64,000 bases of DNA from an uncultured Acidiferrobacteraceae bacterium (lineage in GTDB: Bacteria; Pseudomonadota; Gammaproteobacteria; Acidiferrobacterales; SZUA-150), in contig CAJVXY010000012.1 in the NCBI GenBank assembly GCA_913009895.1, forward strand, positions 1 through 64,000, written 5' to 3'. Numbering within the stretch: position 1 is the stretch's first letter; each line of letters begins with the position of its first letter. The translations under genes and the position numbers were made by a program. Below, piece after piece: positions 17,972 through 26,328 of the stretch. A model generated the notes under the pieces. That model did no database searches. It was not told where the DNA came from and saw only the letters and a list, made by a program, of their open reading frames with translations.

Positions 17972-19315
17972 TTAAAATAATTCCACATTTGGACCGCTAT
18001 TGGGTACCGCATTATCTTTGCTGACACCGTCATTATTGCTGGCCGGTTGAGGGCTCCCGTTTGTAGCTGATTTCTTTTGTTGATTTTGCATGGCTAAATT
18101 ATTATTCCAGCTGTCAGCAAGACCAAGACTGTGGGTTTCATTCGTAAGTAAATCGATTTCTGAAGCAAGATTATCCATAGGTGCAGCAATGCTATTCAAC
18201 TTCTGGGAGATGATGTCGTGAAATTGAAGTGAAATAACCACGTTCTGTACATCCTGTGCAATTTCTTTGCTGATGGTATTAATGTCGCTAACTGTCTCGG
18301 CAACCTCACGGTTTTTATCTTCGAGAGTTTTTGTAAGCGTCATGATTTCATTCTTGATATTATTTGCATGAGCCATATCTTTTGATGTCAGTGTCTGCAT
18401 ATTACTGTAGGTAGCATTAAGCCCATTTTTTACCATCCTGAGATGGTTGCGAATTTCATGACTGAATACATTGGAGCGTTTACTAAGACGCCTGACTTCC
18501 TGGGCAACAATACCAAAACCACGACCGGCTTCACCGGCGCGAGATGCCTCGATATCCGCATTTAGCGCCAACAGGCTTGTTTGATCGGCAAGTTTGCCAA
18601 CATCAAGTAAAAATCCATCAATAGCCTGTGTTCGATCTTTTACATCATCCAGATCCCTGACCATTTTTACTGACAAGTCGGCTACACGCATTACCTCATC
18701 TGCCATTTTGTTCAGGCGCTCATCAGAAACCCGAATAAAATCCTGTAGCGATTGGGGTGAACCATCGCTGGTGGCGCCTTGTGTTCCTTCCAGCAGGTTC
18801 ATTGCCTGGCTGGCCTGCAAAGTGGCTTTGTTGATAACAGTTTTAAAGCTGCTGGCAATAGTATCTGTTGCGTCTTCACTCTGATTTATTACTTCATTGA
18901 TCTGTGCATCCAGGTGCTGTTTAACGGCGTTAAATTGTTTGGCAAGTTCTGCCCATTTCCCGACGAGTCCGTCAATACGGCGTCTTTCGCTTGCGCCTGC
19001 CATTGTCGTCAGGAGATCATCGATTTTTGGAAGCTGGTTCATCTCACCTTTGGCTGGTTCAATTGCTGATCTTAATTGCTCATCAATGGCATCAATAGGC
19101 GACGTTTTTTCATCAAGTGAAGCATCCTGAAATTCATCGAAATCATCCTGTTTCCTGGCAAAATCTATAATCAAGACCATGGCAATAGCTGTGCTAAGTC
19201 CACTACTGACTGCCACCCAGACAGAAACAAAGGAGAAGGTTAAAAGCCATGAGCCCGCAATAAACAGGGTGATTAGAGCCCAAAATATTTTATTTTTTGA
19301 TGCGCTTGAATTCAA
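17972..19315 (-). CDS. Methyl-accepting chemotaxis protein without periplasmic sensor domain
   Basis: The 447-aa receptor has two membrane helices close together (about residues 8-30 and 33-51), so it lacks a periplasmic ligand domain. The cytoplasmic signalling hairpin is clear ([29 protein letters not shown]). Beyond it lies a helix with LQFHDIISQ, in which Asp367 and Gln371 have the D-x3-Q spacing of the CheZ active site. A flexible tail ends in GPNVELF. The 192-aa protein encoded just upstream on the other strand has the same helix motif and also ends in VELF. The receptor is the second gene of the chemotaxis operon and may sense internal or membrane-energy signals. That role is an inference from its topology. 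Confidence 0.92.
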   Translation of the reverse strand: MNSSASKNKIFWALITLFIAGSWLLTFSFVSVWVAVSSGLSTAIAMVLIIDFARKQDDFDEFQDASLDEKTSPIDAIDEQLRSAIEPAKGEMNQLPKIDDLLTTMAGASERRRIDGLVGKWAELAKQFNAVKQHLDAQINEVINQSEDATDTIASSFKTVINKATLQASQAMNLLEGTQGATSDGSPQSLQDFIRVSDERLNKMADEVMRVADLSVKMVRDLDDVKDRTQAIDGFLLDVGKLADQTSLLALNADIEASRAGEAGRGFGIVAQEVRRLSKRSNVFSHEIRNHLRMVKNGLNATYSNMQTLTSKDMAHANNIKNEIMTLTKTLEDKNREVAETVSDINTISKEIAQDVQNVVISLQFHDIISQKLNSIAAPMDNLASEIDLLTNETHSLGLADSWNNNLAMQNQQKKSATNGSPQPASNNDGVSKDNAVPNSGPNVELF

Positions 19316-19339
19316 AATAATTCCAGGAGGTTTTGCAGA

Positions 19340-19651
19340 CTAGATGTTATGGAGACCAAGTGCTTCATTCATGCCGGCGTATTCAATGCATTCACGAAAC
19401 TCTTTACTGGTTTCAGTCCAGCCGACTGTTTTTTTCAGGCGTATTGCTTCGCGAGTGCAGGCAATAAGTAATTGTAATACCGCCGTATCGACGCGAGTTA
19501 GTTTTCCAGCATTAAAAATAATCCTGCCTGGTTTTCGTTTCAGGGCTTTACCCAAATCAGCATAAAGTTCGTTGGCATTACTCACGTCGAGAGACTCACC
19601 CAGGTTAATAAGTGTTGCGCCATTCTTATGTTGTAATTTCAGTAACCCCAT
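19340..19651 (-). CDS. STAS domain protein
   Basis: The 103-aa product is a single STAS domain (ATLINLGESLDVSNANELYADL, then RIIFNAGKLTRVDTAVLQLL) like anti-sigma-factor antagonists. At the usual phosphorylated serine position the sequence reads VDTAVLQ, with Thr as the nearest hydroxyl residue. It is the first gene of the chemotaxis operon, 24 bases before the receptor gene. STAS proteins heading che operons are known in several gammaproteobacteria. Their exact role is unclear and no matching anti-sigma kinase is encoded nearby. Confidence 0.85.
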   Translation of the reverse strand: MGLLKLQHKNGATLINLGESLDVSNANELYADLGKALKRKPGRIIFNAGKLTRVDTAVLQLLIACTREAIRLKKTVGWTETSKEFRECIEYAGMNEALGLHNI

Positions 19652-19756
19652 GTCTCTAATACCTGTTTGTTAACTTGAGTAAAAACAGCTAGTTACGATT
19701 AATACCTGGGTGAAAAAATCTCGGTGAGTAAACGAGGTTTTAGCGGTCCTGACTTA

Positions 19757-19784
19757 AACATAGCAATAATTACGCAATTGTCAC
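19757..19784 (-). promoter_or_regulatory. Candidate promoter of the chemotaxis operon
   Basis: On the minus strand GTGACA (19784-19779) and TATGTT (19762-19757) are separated by 16 bases, about 105 bases upstream of the STAS start codon. No sigma-28 type motif was recognised. Confidence 0.4.
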
Positions 19785-19909
19785 GGTGCGGTCAGGGATA
19801 AAAATAGCTATTAAAAACAACATAATAAGACTAAAAAACAGGCTGTATGTCGCTTCATGACATTTGCCGGATCATGCCAGGCTCGTTATGGAGAATAAGG
19901 TGTTGTTGA

Positions 19910-19938
19910 TTGACAACAGTAATTGTCTGGACTATTTA
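19910..19938 (+). promoter_or_regulatory. Sigma-70 promoter of the CheZ-like gene
   Basis: TTGACA (19910-19915) and TATTTA (19933-19938) are spaced by exactly 17 bases, 84 bases before the start codon at 20023. Short inverted repeats overlap the -35 region (GTTGT/ACAAC and GACAA/TTGTC). With the opposite promoter this fills most of the 371-base gap between the divergent genes. Confidence 0.6.
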
Positions 19939-20022
19939 TTCTAGTGTAAGCGCGGGTTTAAGACAGCCAGCGATGAGACTCCTGTTCTTATCTATTCAAA
20001 GGCTATTTTCAGAGGAAAAATA

Positions 20023-20601
20023 ATGAAACCATCTGCCGTTGGTGTTACCCCTAAATCTACATCCAGCGAGCCTGATCTGGACTGGAGCCAGGTCAGGGAA
20101 ACCATACTGATGTTAAATCTGGCAACGGCGCGCATAGAATACTGTATGCGTGATGGGGATGACTCGGTCAATACCCTCACCAATTCATTTACCAATATGG
20201 CTGGCCATGTTGCAGCTATCAGAAGTGCACTTGACCAGGTGTGGGAAAATTCTGATGTCGATGAGACCATAAAAGACGGCGTGCTGGGTAACTGTAATGA
20301 TGTCAGCACAAAAATGCAGAGTGTTATTGTTGCATTTCAGTTTTACGACAAACTGGTTCAGCGCCTGGCTCATATAAGTCGCAGCATGTCTGCTTTGGCT
20401 GCGCTTGTTTCCGATCCAGCTCGTTTGTATTCTCCTTATGAATGGAAAGGATTGCAGGAAAAAATACGTTCCCAGTATTCATTGTCTGATGAAGTAAAAA
20501 TGTTTGATGCCGTCCTGGAGGGGGCCAGTATTGAAGAGGTTGTGAAGCTGATGGAAGAACAGGATAAGTCTCGCAAAGAGAACGATGTCGAGCTTTTCTA
20601 A
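20023..20601 (+). CDS. Chemotaxis-associated helical protein, candidate CheY-P phosphatase
   Basis: This 192-aa protein is predicted to be almost entirely helical. Residues 104-118 read AFQFYDKLVQRLAHI, where Asp109 and Gln113 have the D-x3-Q spacing of the CheZ active site (Asp143 and Gln147 in E. coli). A helical body, an unstructured charged stretch near the end (DKSRKEND) and a hydrophobic C-terminal peptide (VELF) also recall the architecture of CheZ, whose last residues dock on CheY. The adjacent receptor has the same helix motif and tail. The chemotaxis operon next to it lacks cheZ, cheC and cheX. I therefore infer a phosphatase role, but I cannot show homology to CheZ. AGAGGA precedes the ATG, and a good promoter lies upstream. 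Confidence 0.7.
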   Translation: MKPSAVGVTPKSTSSEPDLDWSQVRETILMLNLATARIEYCMRDGDDSVNTLTNSFTNMAGHVAAIRSALDQVWENSDVDETIKDGVLGNCNDVSTKMQSVIVAFQFYDKLVQRLAHISRSMSALAALVSDPARLYSPYEWKGLQEKIRSQYSLSDEVKMFDAVLEGASIEEVVKLMEEQDKSRKENDVELF

Positions 20602-20615
20602 CCAGGTTATATTAT

Positions 20616-21836
20616 CTATTTTGCAATTTGGTCAATTATTACTTCCAGGGTCTCAGTGTGCGCACTTGATATTACAGGACTATAACCCTCAAGATCGCCA
20701 GGCTTTGAAACAGGCCCGCCGTTCCTGGAAATTCTGGCACCAATAATTATTTGACTCACGCTTGAAATAGTCCTGCCAGGAATCATGGCACTTCCGTCGT
20801 TCAGTACTACCTCTGCCGGCAAGTCACTTACCTGCATTCGCTTACCAGCCAGGGGTATTCGTGGACCCTTGGCCGCCCGGGCAAAAATAAATAAAGTAGC
20901 ATCCTGGGGCGCCGCGTTTTCAAGTTTTTTAGCGAGCCTGACTTTAACTCTAATGCCGGTATGATCCTGATCAGGTTTATCATCCTTCGTTGCAGGTCGG
21001 CTGCTGCTCTCGGCTTTACCCCCCAGCTGACTGATGTATTGGCGAACTTTTTGCGCAGATTCATGATCCGGTGGCAGGCTGGCCAGAAGTCTTTGCCAGT
21101 ACTCTACAGCCTTTTTATTGTTACCGAATTGCATCTGGGCATGTCCGGCCAACCAGAGTGCGCGCGGGTGATTTTTGTTTATTGTAAGTGCTTTTTCAAT
21201 TAACTTGAGCGGACGACCTTGCATTTGATTATTCTGGACAATCGCCAGTGACTCAGCCAGGCCGGTTAGAATATCCGGATCTTCAGGTGCGAGTGTGTTG
21301 GCCTTTTCGTAAGCTGTCAACGCTTTATCAAACTGGTTCACTGCCGCGTACGTCCTGCCCAACATTGTCCAGCCAATGACGTTATCAGGTTCAGATTCAA
21401 GTCGTTTCTTAAGACCTGCAATCATTTTTTTGATGTCTGGACTTGGCTGGCGGGTAGTGATTTCAATATTACCAGTTGCAACGTCTTTATTTCCCAGTAG
21501 CATGTAGAGACCAATAGAAAGCGCGGGTATCAAAAGAAAAGTAGCAATAATAGTTTGTTTAGACCACGGCTTTGAGCTGCTTTCCGCTTTTGCCTGGTCT
21601 TCAGGGACGTCAGATAAAAGTTGCAGTTTAAGTTCTGAGACTGCTACATCATATTGTTCCTGATCCAGCACATCATTATTCAGGTCAAGTTCAAGCTCTG
21701 CCATGCGCTGTTTAAAAAGCAGGATATTAAGCTCATTACTGCCAAGTGCACTTGTGTCTAGTTTGCGCCAATAGGGGATGGTCGCAATTGCGAGCGCGAT
21801 GAGTATGAAAAATATTATAATAAGCCAAAAAATCAT
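20616..21836 (-). CDS. ccmI: Cytochrome c biogenesis protein CcmI
   Basis: The product has an N-terminal membrane helix (MIFWLIIIFFILIALAIATI), a short helical segment with a Glu/Leu-rich pattern (FKQRMAELELDL), a second helix (IIATFLLIPALSIGLYMLLG) and then TPR repeats (VIGWTMLGRTYAAVNQFDKA). The C-terminal part (after about residue 290) is a beta-rich domain often seen in long CcmI. CcmI presents apocytochrome c to the haem lyase CcmFH. I prefer ATG 21836, giving about 406 aa. An ATG at 21866 would overlap ccmH. The gene ends 14 bases from the convergent CheZ-like gene. Confidence 0.9.
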   Translation of the reverse strand: MIFWLIIIFFILIALAIATIPYWRKLDTSALGSNELNILLFKQRMAELELDLNNDVLDQEQYDVAVSELKLQLLSDVPEDQAKAESSSKPWSKQTIIATFLLIPALSIGLYMLLGNKDVATGNIEITTRQPSPDIKKMIAGLKKRLESEPDNVIGWTMLGRTYAAVNQFDKALTAYEKANTLAPEDPDILTGLAESLAIVQNNQMQGRPLKLIEKALTINKNHPRALWLAGHAQMQFGNNKKAVEYWQRLLASLPPDHESAQKVRQYISQLGGKAESSSRPATKDDKPDQDHTGIRVKVRLAKKLENAAPQDATLFIFARAAKGPRIPLAGKRMQVSDLPAEVVLNDGSAMIPGRTISSVSQIIIGARISRNGGPVSKPGDLEGYSPVISSAHTETLEVIIDQIAK

Positions 21837-21849
21837 TTGCAGTTGTATC

Positions 21850-22341
21850 CTATTTCTTTGGCCCAATTAATTTATTCAGGCGATCTTCTGCATTATCGTC
21901 AAGTGTGACTTTTTGATCCTGACGGCTTCTTTTTTTAATAATTGCAATAATAAAAATTAACGCCAGGATGACAAGAATGCCAGGGAGAAACCAGAGCAGG
22001 AAAGTCTGCGCATTAACAGGTGGACGATAGAGTATGAAATTACCATAGCGAGCCACAAGAAAATCAATTGCTTCCTGGTCGGACTTGCCAGCGATAATCA
22101 TATCGTATACTTCTTTGCGCAAATCCTGCGCCAATTCGGCATTTGAGTCGGCAATGGACTGGTTCTGGCATACCAGGCAACGTAACTGGCCAATCAGATT
22201 TTTAAATCGCGCTTCTTTTTTGGCATCGGTAAATACCAGGGGATCAACTGCTGCAATTGCATTTTTTTGGCCAAGTAGACCCAGGCTTAGCAATAGCGCA
22301 AATGAGATAAAAAGATATTTTAATGGCTTGCTGGGACTCAC
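21850..22341 (-). CDS. ccmH: Cytochrome c maturation thioredoxin-like protein CcmH
   Basis: The 163-aa protein has a signal or membrane anchor (LFISFALLLSLGLLGQKNAIA), the redox motif LRCLVCQNQ and a C-terminal membrane helix (FLLWFLPGILVILALIFIIA). It reduces the haem-binding cysteines of apocytochrome c and forms the haem ligation complex with CcmF. Its start overlaps the ccmF stop by four bases (ATGA), so the genes are translationally coupled. Confidence 0.95.
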   Translation of the reverse strand: MSPSKPLKYLFISFALLLSLGLLGQKNAIAAVDPLVFTDAKKEARFKNLIGQLRCLVCQNQSIADSNAELAQDLRKEVYDMIIAGKSDQEAIDFLVARYGNFILYRPPVNAQTFLLWFLPGILVILALIFIIAIIKKRSRQDQKVTLDDNAEDRLNKLIGPKK

Positions 22342-24320
22342 GAAATACTGGCTTCCATATTTTCATTATTTTTCAGGCCTGCCTTTTTTTTGGCGGCAAG
22401 CCGGTAGCGCTTGTCACCAACGGCCAATGCGCCTCCCAGAGCCATAAATATAGTGCCTAGCCATATCCATCTTACATACGGCTTGTAGTAGATGCGTACA
22501 CTCCAGGCGCCAGAATCAAGGGGCTCGCCCATGGCGACGTACAGATCCCGAAACAGACCTGGGTCTATTGCTGCTTCGGTCATTGGATTGCGCTGAACGT
22601 TGTAAATACGCTTTTGGGGCCTGAGGGTGGTGACTGGTTTGCCTGCCTGGGTGACGGTTATTATGCCTTGTTTGGCCTGGAAGTTGGGGCCGGTATAATT
22701 TTCTATGCCATCGAACCGGAATGTGTAACCTCCAATGTCACGGCTTTGACCAATGTCCATTCGCACATCTTTTTCAATACTGTAGACTGAGGCAAAAGTT
22801 ACGCCAACAACAAGAACTGCAATGCCGATATGTGCCAGCGTCATACCGTAAAAAGCCAGCGGTGTCGTTTTGATTCCTGTGACCAGATTATTTTTTGATT
22901 GAATCCTTTTCCAGAGATTTAACAAGGCACTGCCTACTATCCAGATGGCCAGGGTAATACTAAACAGCACACCAAGGGAAAGTTCTGCTGTGACAGACCA
23001 TGTGAATATCACCGCAATTATAAAACTAAAAAGCAATACCAGGCGCAGGTGACGCATTAACTTGACAGGATCATCTTTTTTCCAGCGCATGAGTGGCCCA
23101 ATACCCATTAGAAACAGTAACGGAATCATGATCGGAACAAACACCCGGGAGAAATAGGGTGGACCGACAGAAATTTTCCCCATGCCCAGCGCATCGAGAA
23201 CCAATGGATAAAGTGTGCCAATCAAAACAGCGGCACAGGCAACCACCAGTAAAACGTTGTTGATTAGCAGTAAGGATTCTCGCGACACTAATTGAAATTT
23301 TCCAAAGCTCCGGATTTGTGGGCCGCGCCAGGCGTAAAGCGTAAGTGACCCGCCAATGATAATGGCAAGAAATGCCAGAATAAATACACCCCGCTCAGGG
23401 TCAGTGGCAAAAGCATGGACTGATGTCAGTACACCGGAACGGACAAGAAAAGTTCCCAGCAGGCTAAGGGAAAACGCCAACAGGGCAAGCAAAACAGTCC
23501 ATGACTTGAAGGTCCCGCGTTTTTCAGTCACTGCCAGTGAATGTATGAGCGCCGTGCCTACCAGCCAGGGCATGAATGAGGAATTTTCGACCGGATCCCA
23601 AAACCACCAGCCACCCCAGCCCAGTTCGTAATAGGCCCACCAACTGCCCAGTGAAATCCCGAGTGTCAGGAATAACCAGGCAACCGTTGTCCAGGGTCGG
23701 GACCAGCGGGCCCAGGTCGCATCAAGATGACCGCTTAAAAGGGCCGCAGCTGCAAAACTAAATGCCACGGAAAAACCAACATATCCCATATACAGCATCG
23801 GGGGGTGCAAAATGAGTCCGATATCCTGCAACAAGGGATTGAGATCGCGTCCGTCGGGAGCTGCCGGGATTAATCTGTCGAAAGGATTGGAAGTCAGCAA
23901 CATAAAAAGCAGGAATCCAATACTGATAATGCCCATTACACCGAGAACCTGGGCAATCGTTGTTTGCGGTAATTTCTTGCTAAACATGGCGACTGCAGAT
24001 GTCCAGAGCCCCATTACCAGCGCCCATAAAAGCAGGGAACCTTCGTGTCCTCCCCAGACCGCAGATATTCGGTAACCGATCGGTAATGCGGAATTTGAAT
24101 TCGTCGCCGCATATTTAACCGAGAAGTCGTTGATGATAAAGGCGTAAGTTAATGCCGCGAACGAGATGATGAGAAAAAACGTCTGGCCATAAGCCAGTGG
24201 CCTGGCTAATTGCATCCACTGAATGTTTCCCCGGTCGGCACCAATAATCGGCAACACCGCCTGCATTATCGCCAGGCTGAGTGCTAAAATGAGGGCAAAA
24301 TGACCAATTTCAGGAATCAT
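22338..24320 (-). CDS. ccmF: Cytochrome c haem lyase subunit CcmF
   Basis: The 660-aa protein has many membrane helices and the haem-handling WWD motif (GWGGWWFWDPVEN). It has the length and layout of CcmF (periplasmic segment near IGQSRDIGGYTFRFDGIENY). It attaches haem from CcmE to apocytochrome c. In most gammaproteobacteria ccmG (dsbE) lies between ccmF and ccmH. Here ccmF runs directly into ccmH, and ccmG is not in the window. The upstream ccmABCDE genes are not in the window either. Confidence 0.95.
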   Translation of the reverse strand: MIPEIGHFALILALSLAIMQAVLPIIGADRGNIQWMQLARPLAYGQTFFLIISFAALTYAFIINDFSVKYAATNSNSALPIGYRISAVWGGHEGSLLLWALVMGLWTSAVAMFSKKLPQTTIAQVLGVMGIISIGFLLFMLLTSNPFDRLIPAAPDGRDLNPLLQDIGLILHPPMLYMGYVGFSVAFSFAAAALLSGHLDATWARWSRPWTTVAWLFLTLGISLGSWWAYYELGWGGWWFWDPVENSSFMPWLVGTALIHSLAVTEKRGTFKSWTVLLALLAFSLSLLGTFLVRSGVLTSVHAFATDPERGVFILAFLAIIIGGSLTLYAWRGPQIRSFGKFQLVSRESLLLINNVLLVVACAAVLIGTLYPLVLDALGMGKISVGPPYFSRVFVPIMIPLLFLMGIGPLMRWKKDDPVKLMRHLRLVLLFSFIIAVIFTWSVTAELSLGVLFSITLAIWIVGSALLNLWKRIQSKNNLVTGIKTTPLAFYGMTLAHIGIAVLVVGVTFASVYSIEKDVRMDIGQSRDIGGYTFRFDGIENYTGPNFQAKQGIITVTQAGKPVTTLRPQKRIYNVQRNPMTEAAIDPGLFRDLYVAMGEPLDSGAWSVRIYYKPYVRWIWLGTIFMALGGALAVGDKRYRLAAKKKAGLKNNENMEASIS

Positions 24321-24620
24321 AAGGCCCGGGAATCGAAAATAAAGAAATCAAAAGCTTGGGAATCATAAAGCGGGGTATTGTGATTGATCAATATGAATGA
24401 TTAAAGACAGTTTGTTATCTCGGATTAATAAATCTGGTTACACCTGAACACACAAAGCGTTAAATACAACAACGTTGTACAACAAAGTCTGGAGCGCGGT
24501 ATTCTATCATGGCATGGCAGCAAACAAAGATATAATTATCATTAAAATTGGCCAATTTTGTGCGCCCATTGGAAAATATCAACGAATGGTGAATAATCGC
24601 CTTCAACAATTGAACTAATT
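24321..24620. other. Divergent intergenic region ccmF-pgi with overlapping palindromes
   Basis: No gene is seen in these 300 bases. They must hold the divergent promoters of ccmF and pgi. The only notable structure is a pair of overlapping perfect 10-bp palindromes, ACAACGTTGT (24469-24478) and GTTGTACAAC (24474-24483), which could be a regulator site. The regulator cannot be named. Confidence 0.4.
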
Positions 24621-26267
24621 ATGGCTTATCTTACACAATTTCCTGCCTGGACTAAATTGACCGAACACCGCCAGCAGTGGTTCGGGGCACAGTTGCGCGA
24701 TCTTTTCCAGGAAGACGAATCAAGATTCGAAAAATTCTCTCTCCAGCTTGATGATTTTTTGCTGGATATTTCCAAGCATTTCATAACTGAAGAAACCTTA
24801 TCCCTGTTGTTGCAATTGGCAAATGAAGCCACATTGCCAGCGTGGACAAATAAAATGCTTGCCGGCGACAAAATTAACCACACTGAATCAAGGGCGGCTC
24901 TCCATATTGCGCTTAGAAACAAAAGTAAGCGACCCATGCTGGTTGACGGGCTTGATGTTATGCCATCGGTCAATCGGGTGTTGCGGCAGATGCGCCATTT
25001 TTCTGACGCGGTAAGAACGGGGCAACTGACTGGCTTCACGGGCAAGAAATTTACAGATGTGGTCAATATTGGTGTCGGCGGTTCTGATTTGGGTACGGCG
25101 ATGGTATGTGAGGCGCTCGACCCCTATGCAAGCAAAGACATCAATGTCCACTTTTTATCAAATATTGATGGTAATCACTTTCAGCAAATTACCAGGCATC
25201 TGAATCCCGAGACGACATTATTCATCGTGGCCTCAAAAACATTTACCACACAGGAAACGATGGTGAATGCAGAAACTGCCAGGTTATGGCTGGTGAATTT
25301 AATTGGTGATAGTCAGGCAGTGACTGATCATTTTGTGGCTATTTCATCAAATATTGGAGCAGCAACAAAATTTGGTGTCGCCAAAGAAAATATATTTGAG
25401 CTGTGGGACTGGGTAGGCGGCAGATTTTCACTCTGGTCTGCAATAGGCCTGCCAATCGCTTTGTATGTTGGTATGGATCACTTTGAAGATTTTCTTGCCG
25501 GTGCCTGTGAAATGGATGAACATTTTTTAACTGCTGATTATCGAAATAACTTACCGGTAATGATGGCCATGCTGGGTGTCTGGTATATTAACTTTTTTGA
25601 TGTTCGCGCCCATGCTGTTTTGCCTTATGACCAGCAGTTGCGTGGACTGCCCGCGTACTTGTGTCAGGCGGAAATGGAAAGCAATGGCAAGGGTGTAGAC
25701 AGACAGGGAAAACCTGCTGACTATTTAACATCGCCAATTGTTTTTGGGGACGCCGGGACAGACGGGCAGCATAGTTTTTACCAGCTACTGCACCAGGGCA
25801 CCCAATTTACAACATCAGATTTTATTGTTGCCGCCAGACCCAGTCATAATATGGAAAGTCATCACGAAATACTGATCTCAAATTATTTTGCTCAAACCGA
25901 GGCCTTTATGAATGGCCGTGGTGAAAATGAGGCAATAAAAAGCCTTAAGCAGCAGGGTTATGATGATAAAATGATTAAGTCCCTGTTGCCATACAAGATA
26001 TTTTCCGGTAACAAACCAAGTACGTCGATCATGTATAAACAACTTGACCCAAAGACACTGGGAAAACTAATTGCTTTATATGAACACAAGATATTTGTCC
26101 AGGGTGTGATTTGGAACATCAACTCCTTTGACCAAATGGGTGTCGAGCTTGGCAAAGAACTGGCCAGGTCGATTCAGGCTGAAATACATGATGAAAAACA
26201 GGTTACGTCCCATGATTCTTCGACCAACGGCTTAATTAATTATTACAAAAAGCTACGCGGCAACTAA
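24621..26267 (+). CDS. pgi: Glucose-6-phosphate isomerase
   Basis: The 548-aa enzyme interconverts glucose 6-phosphate and fructose 6-phosphate in glycolysis and gluconeogenesis. The typical segments are visible: VNIGVGGSDLGTAMVCEAL, FIVASKTFTTQETM, VGGRFSLWSAIGLPIAL and the C-terminal catalytic region with GVELGKELA. Length and motif order match the long bacterial Pgi. No good ribosome site is seen before the ATG at 24621. It runs divergently from ccmF, and yoaA follows 61 bases later. Confidence 0.97.
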   Translation: MAYLTQFPAWTKLTEHRQQWFGAQLRDLFQEDESRFEKFSLQLDDFLLDISKHFITEETLSLLLQLANEATLPAWTNKMLAGDKINHTESRAALHIALRNKSKRPMLVDGLDVMPSVNRVLRQMRHFSDAVRTGQLTGFTGKKFTDVVNIGVGGSDLGTAMVCEALDPYASKDINVHFLSNIDGNHFQQITRHLNPETTLFIVASKTFTTQETMVNAETARLWLVNLIGDSQAVTDHFVAISSNIGAATKFGVAKENIFELWDWVGGRFSLWSAIGLPIALYVGMDHFEDFLAGACEMDEHFLTADYRNNLPVMMAMLGVWYINFFDVRAHAVLPYDQQLRGLPAYLCQAEMESNGKGVDRQGKPADYLTSPIVFGDAGTDGQHSFYQLLHQGTQFTTSDFIVAARPSHNMESHHEILISNYFAQTEAFMNGRGENEAIKSLKQQGYDDKMIKSLLPYKIFSGNKPSTSIMYKQLDPKTLGKLIALYEHKIFVQGVIWNINSFDQMGVELGKELARSIQAEIHDEKQVTSHDSSTNGLINYYKKLRGN

Positions 26268-26295
26268 TTTATTATTTCCGGTTTATTATTTCCAG
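26268..26295 (+). repeat. 14-bp tandem duplication between pgi and yoaA
   Basis: TTTATTATTTCCGG (26268-26281) is repeated as TTTATTATTTCCAG (26282-26295) with one difference. A perfect 10-bp palindrome CAGGCGCCTG (26293-26302) follows at once. The function is unknown. Confidence 0.6.
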
Positions 26296-26328
26296 GCGCC
26301 TGATTTGCCCGACTCTGATTACAATTCA

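Noticed and set aside
17972-19315. VELF tail as the classic CheR-tethering pentapeptide
   Set aside because: The tether motif needs two aromatic residues (as in NWETF). Here the first is Val, so only a looser resemblance remains.
19340-19651. STAS gene as part of a sigma-factor switch
   Set aside because: No anti-sigma kinase or sigma factor gene is nearby and the gene heads a chemotaxis operon.
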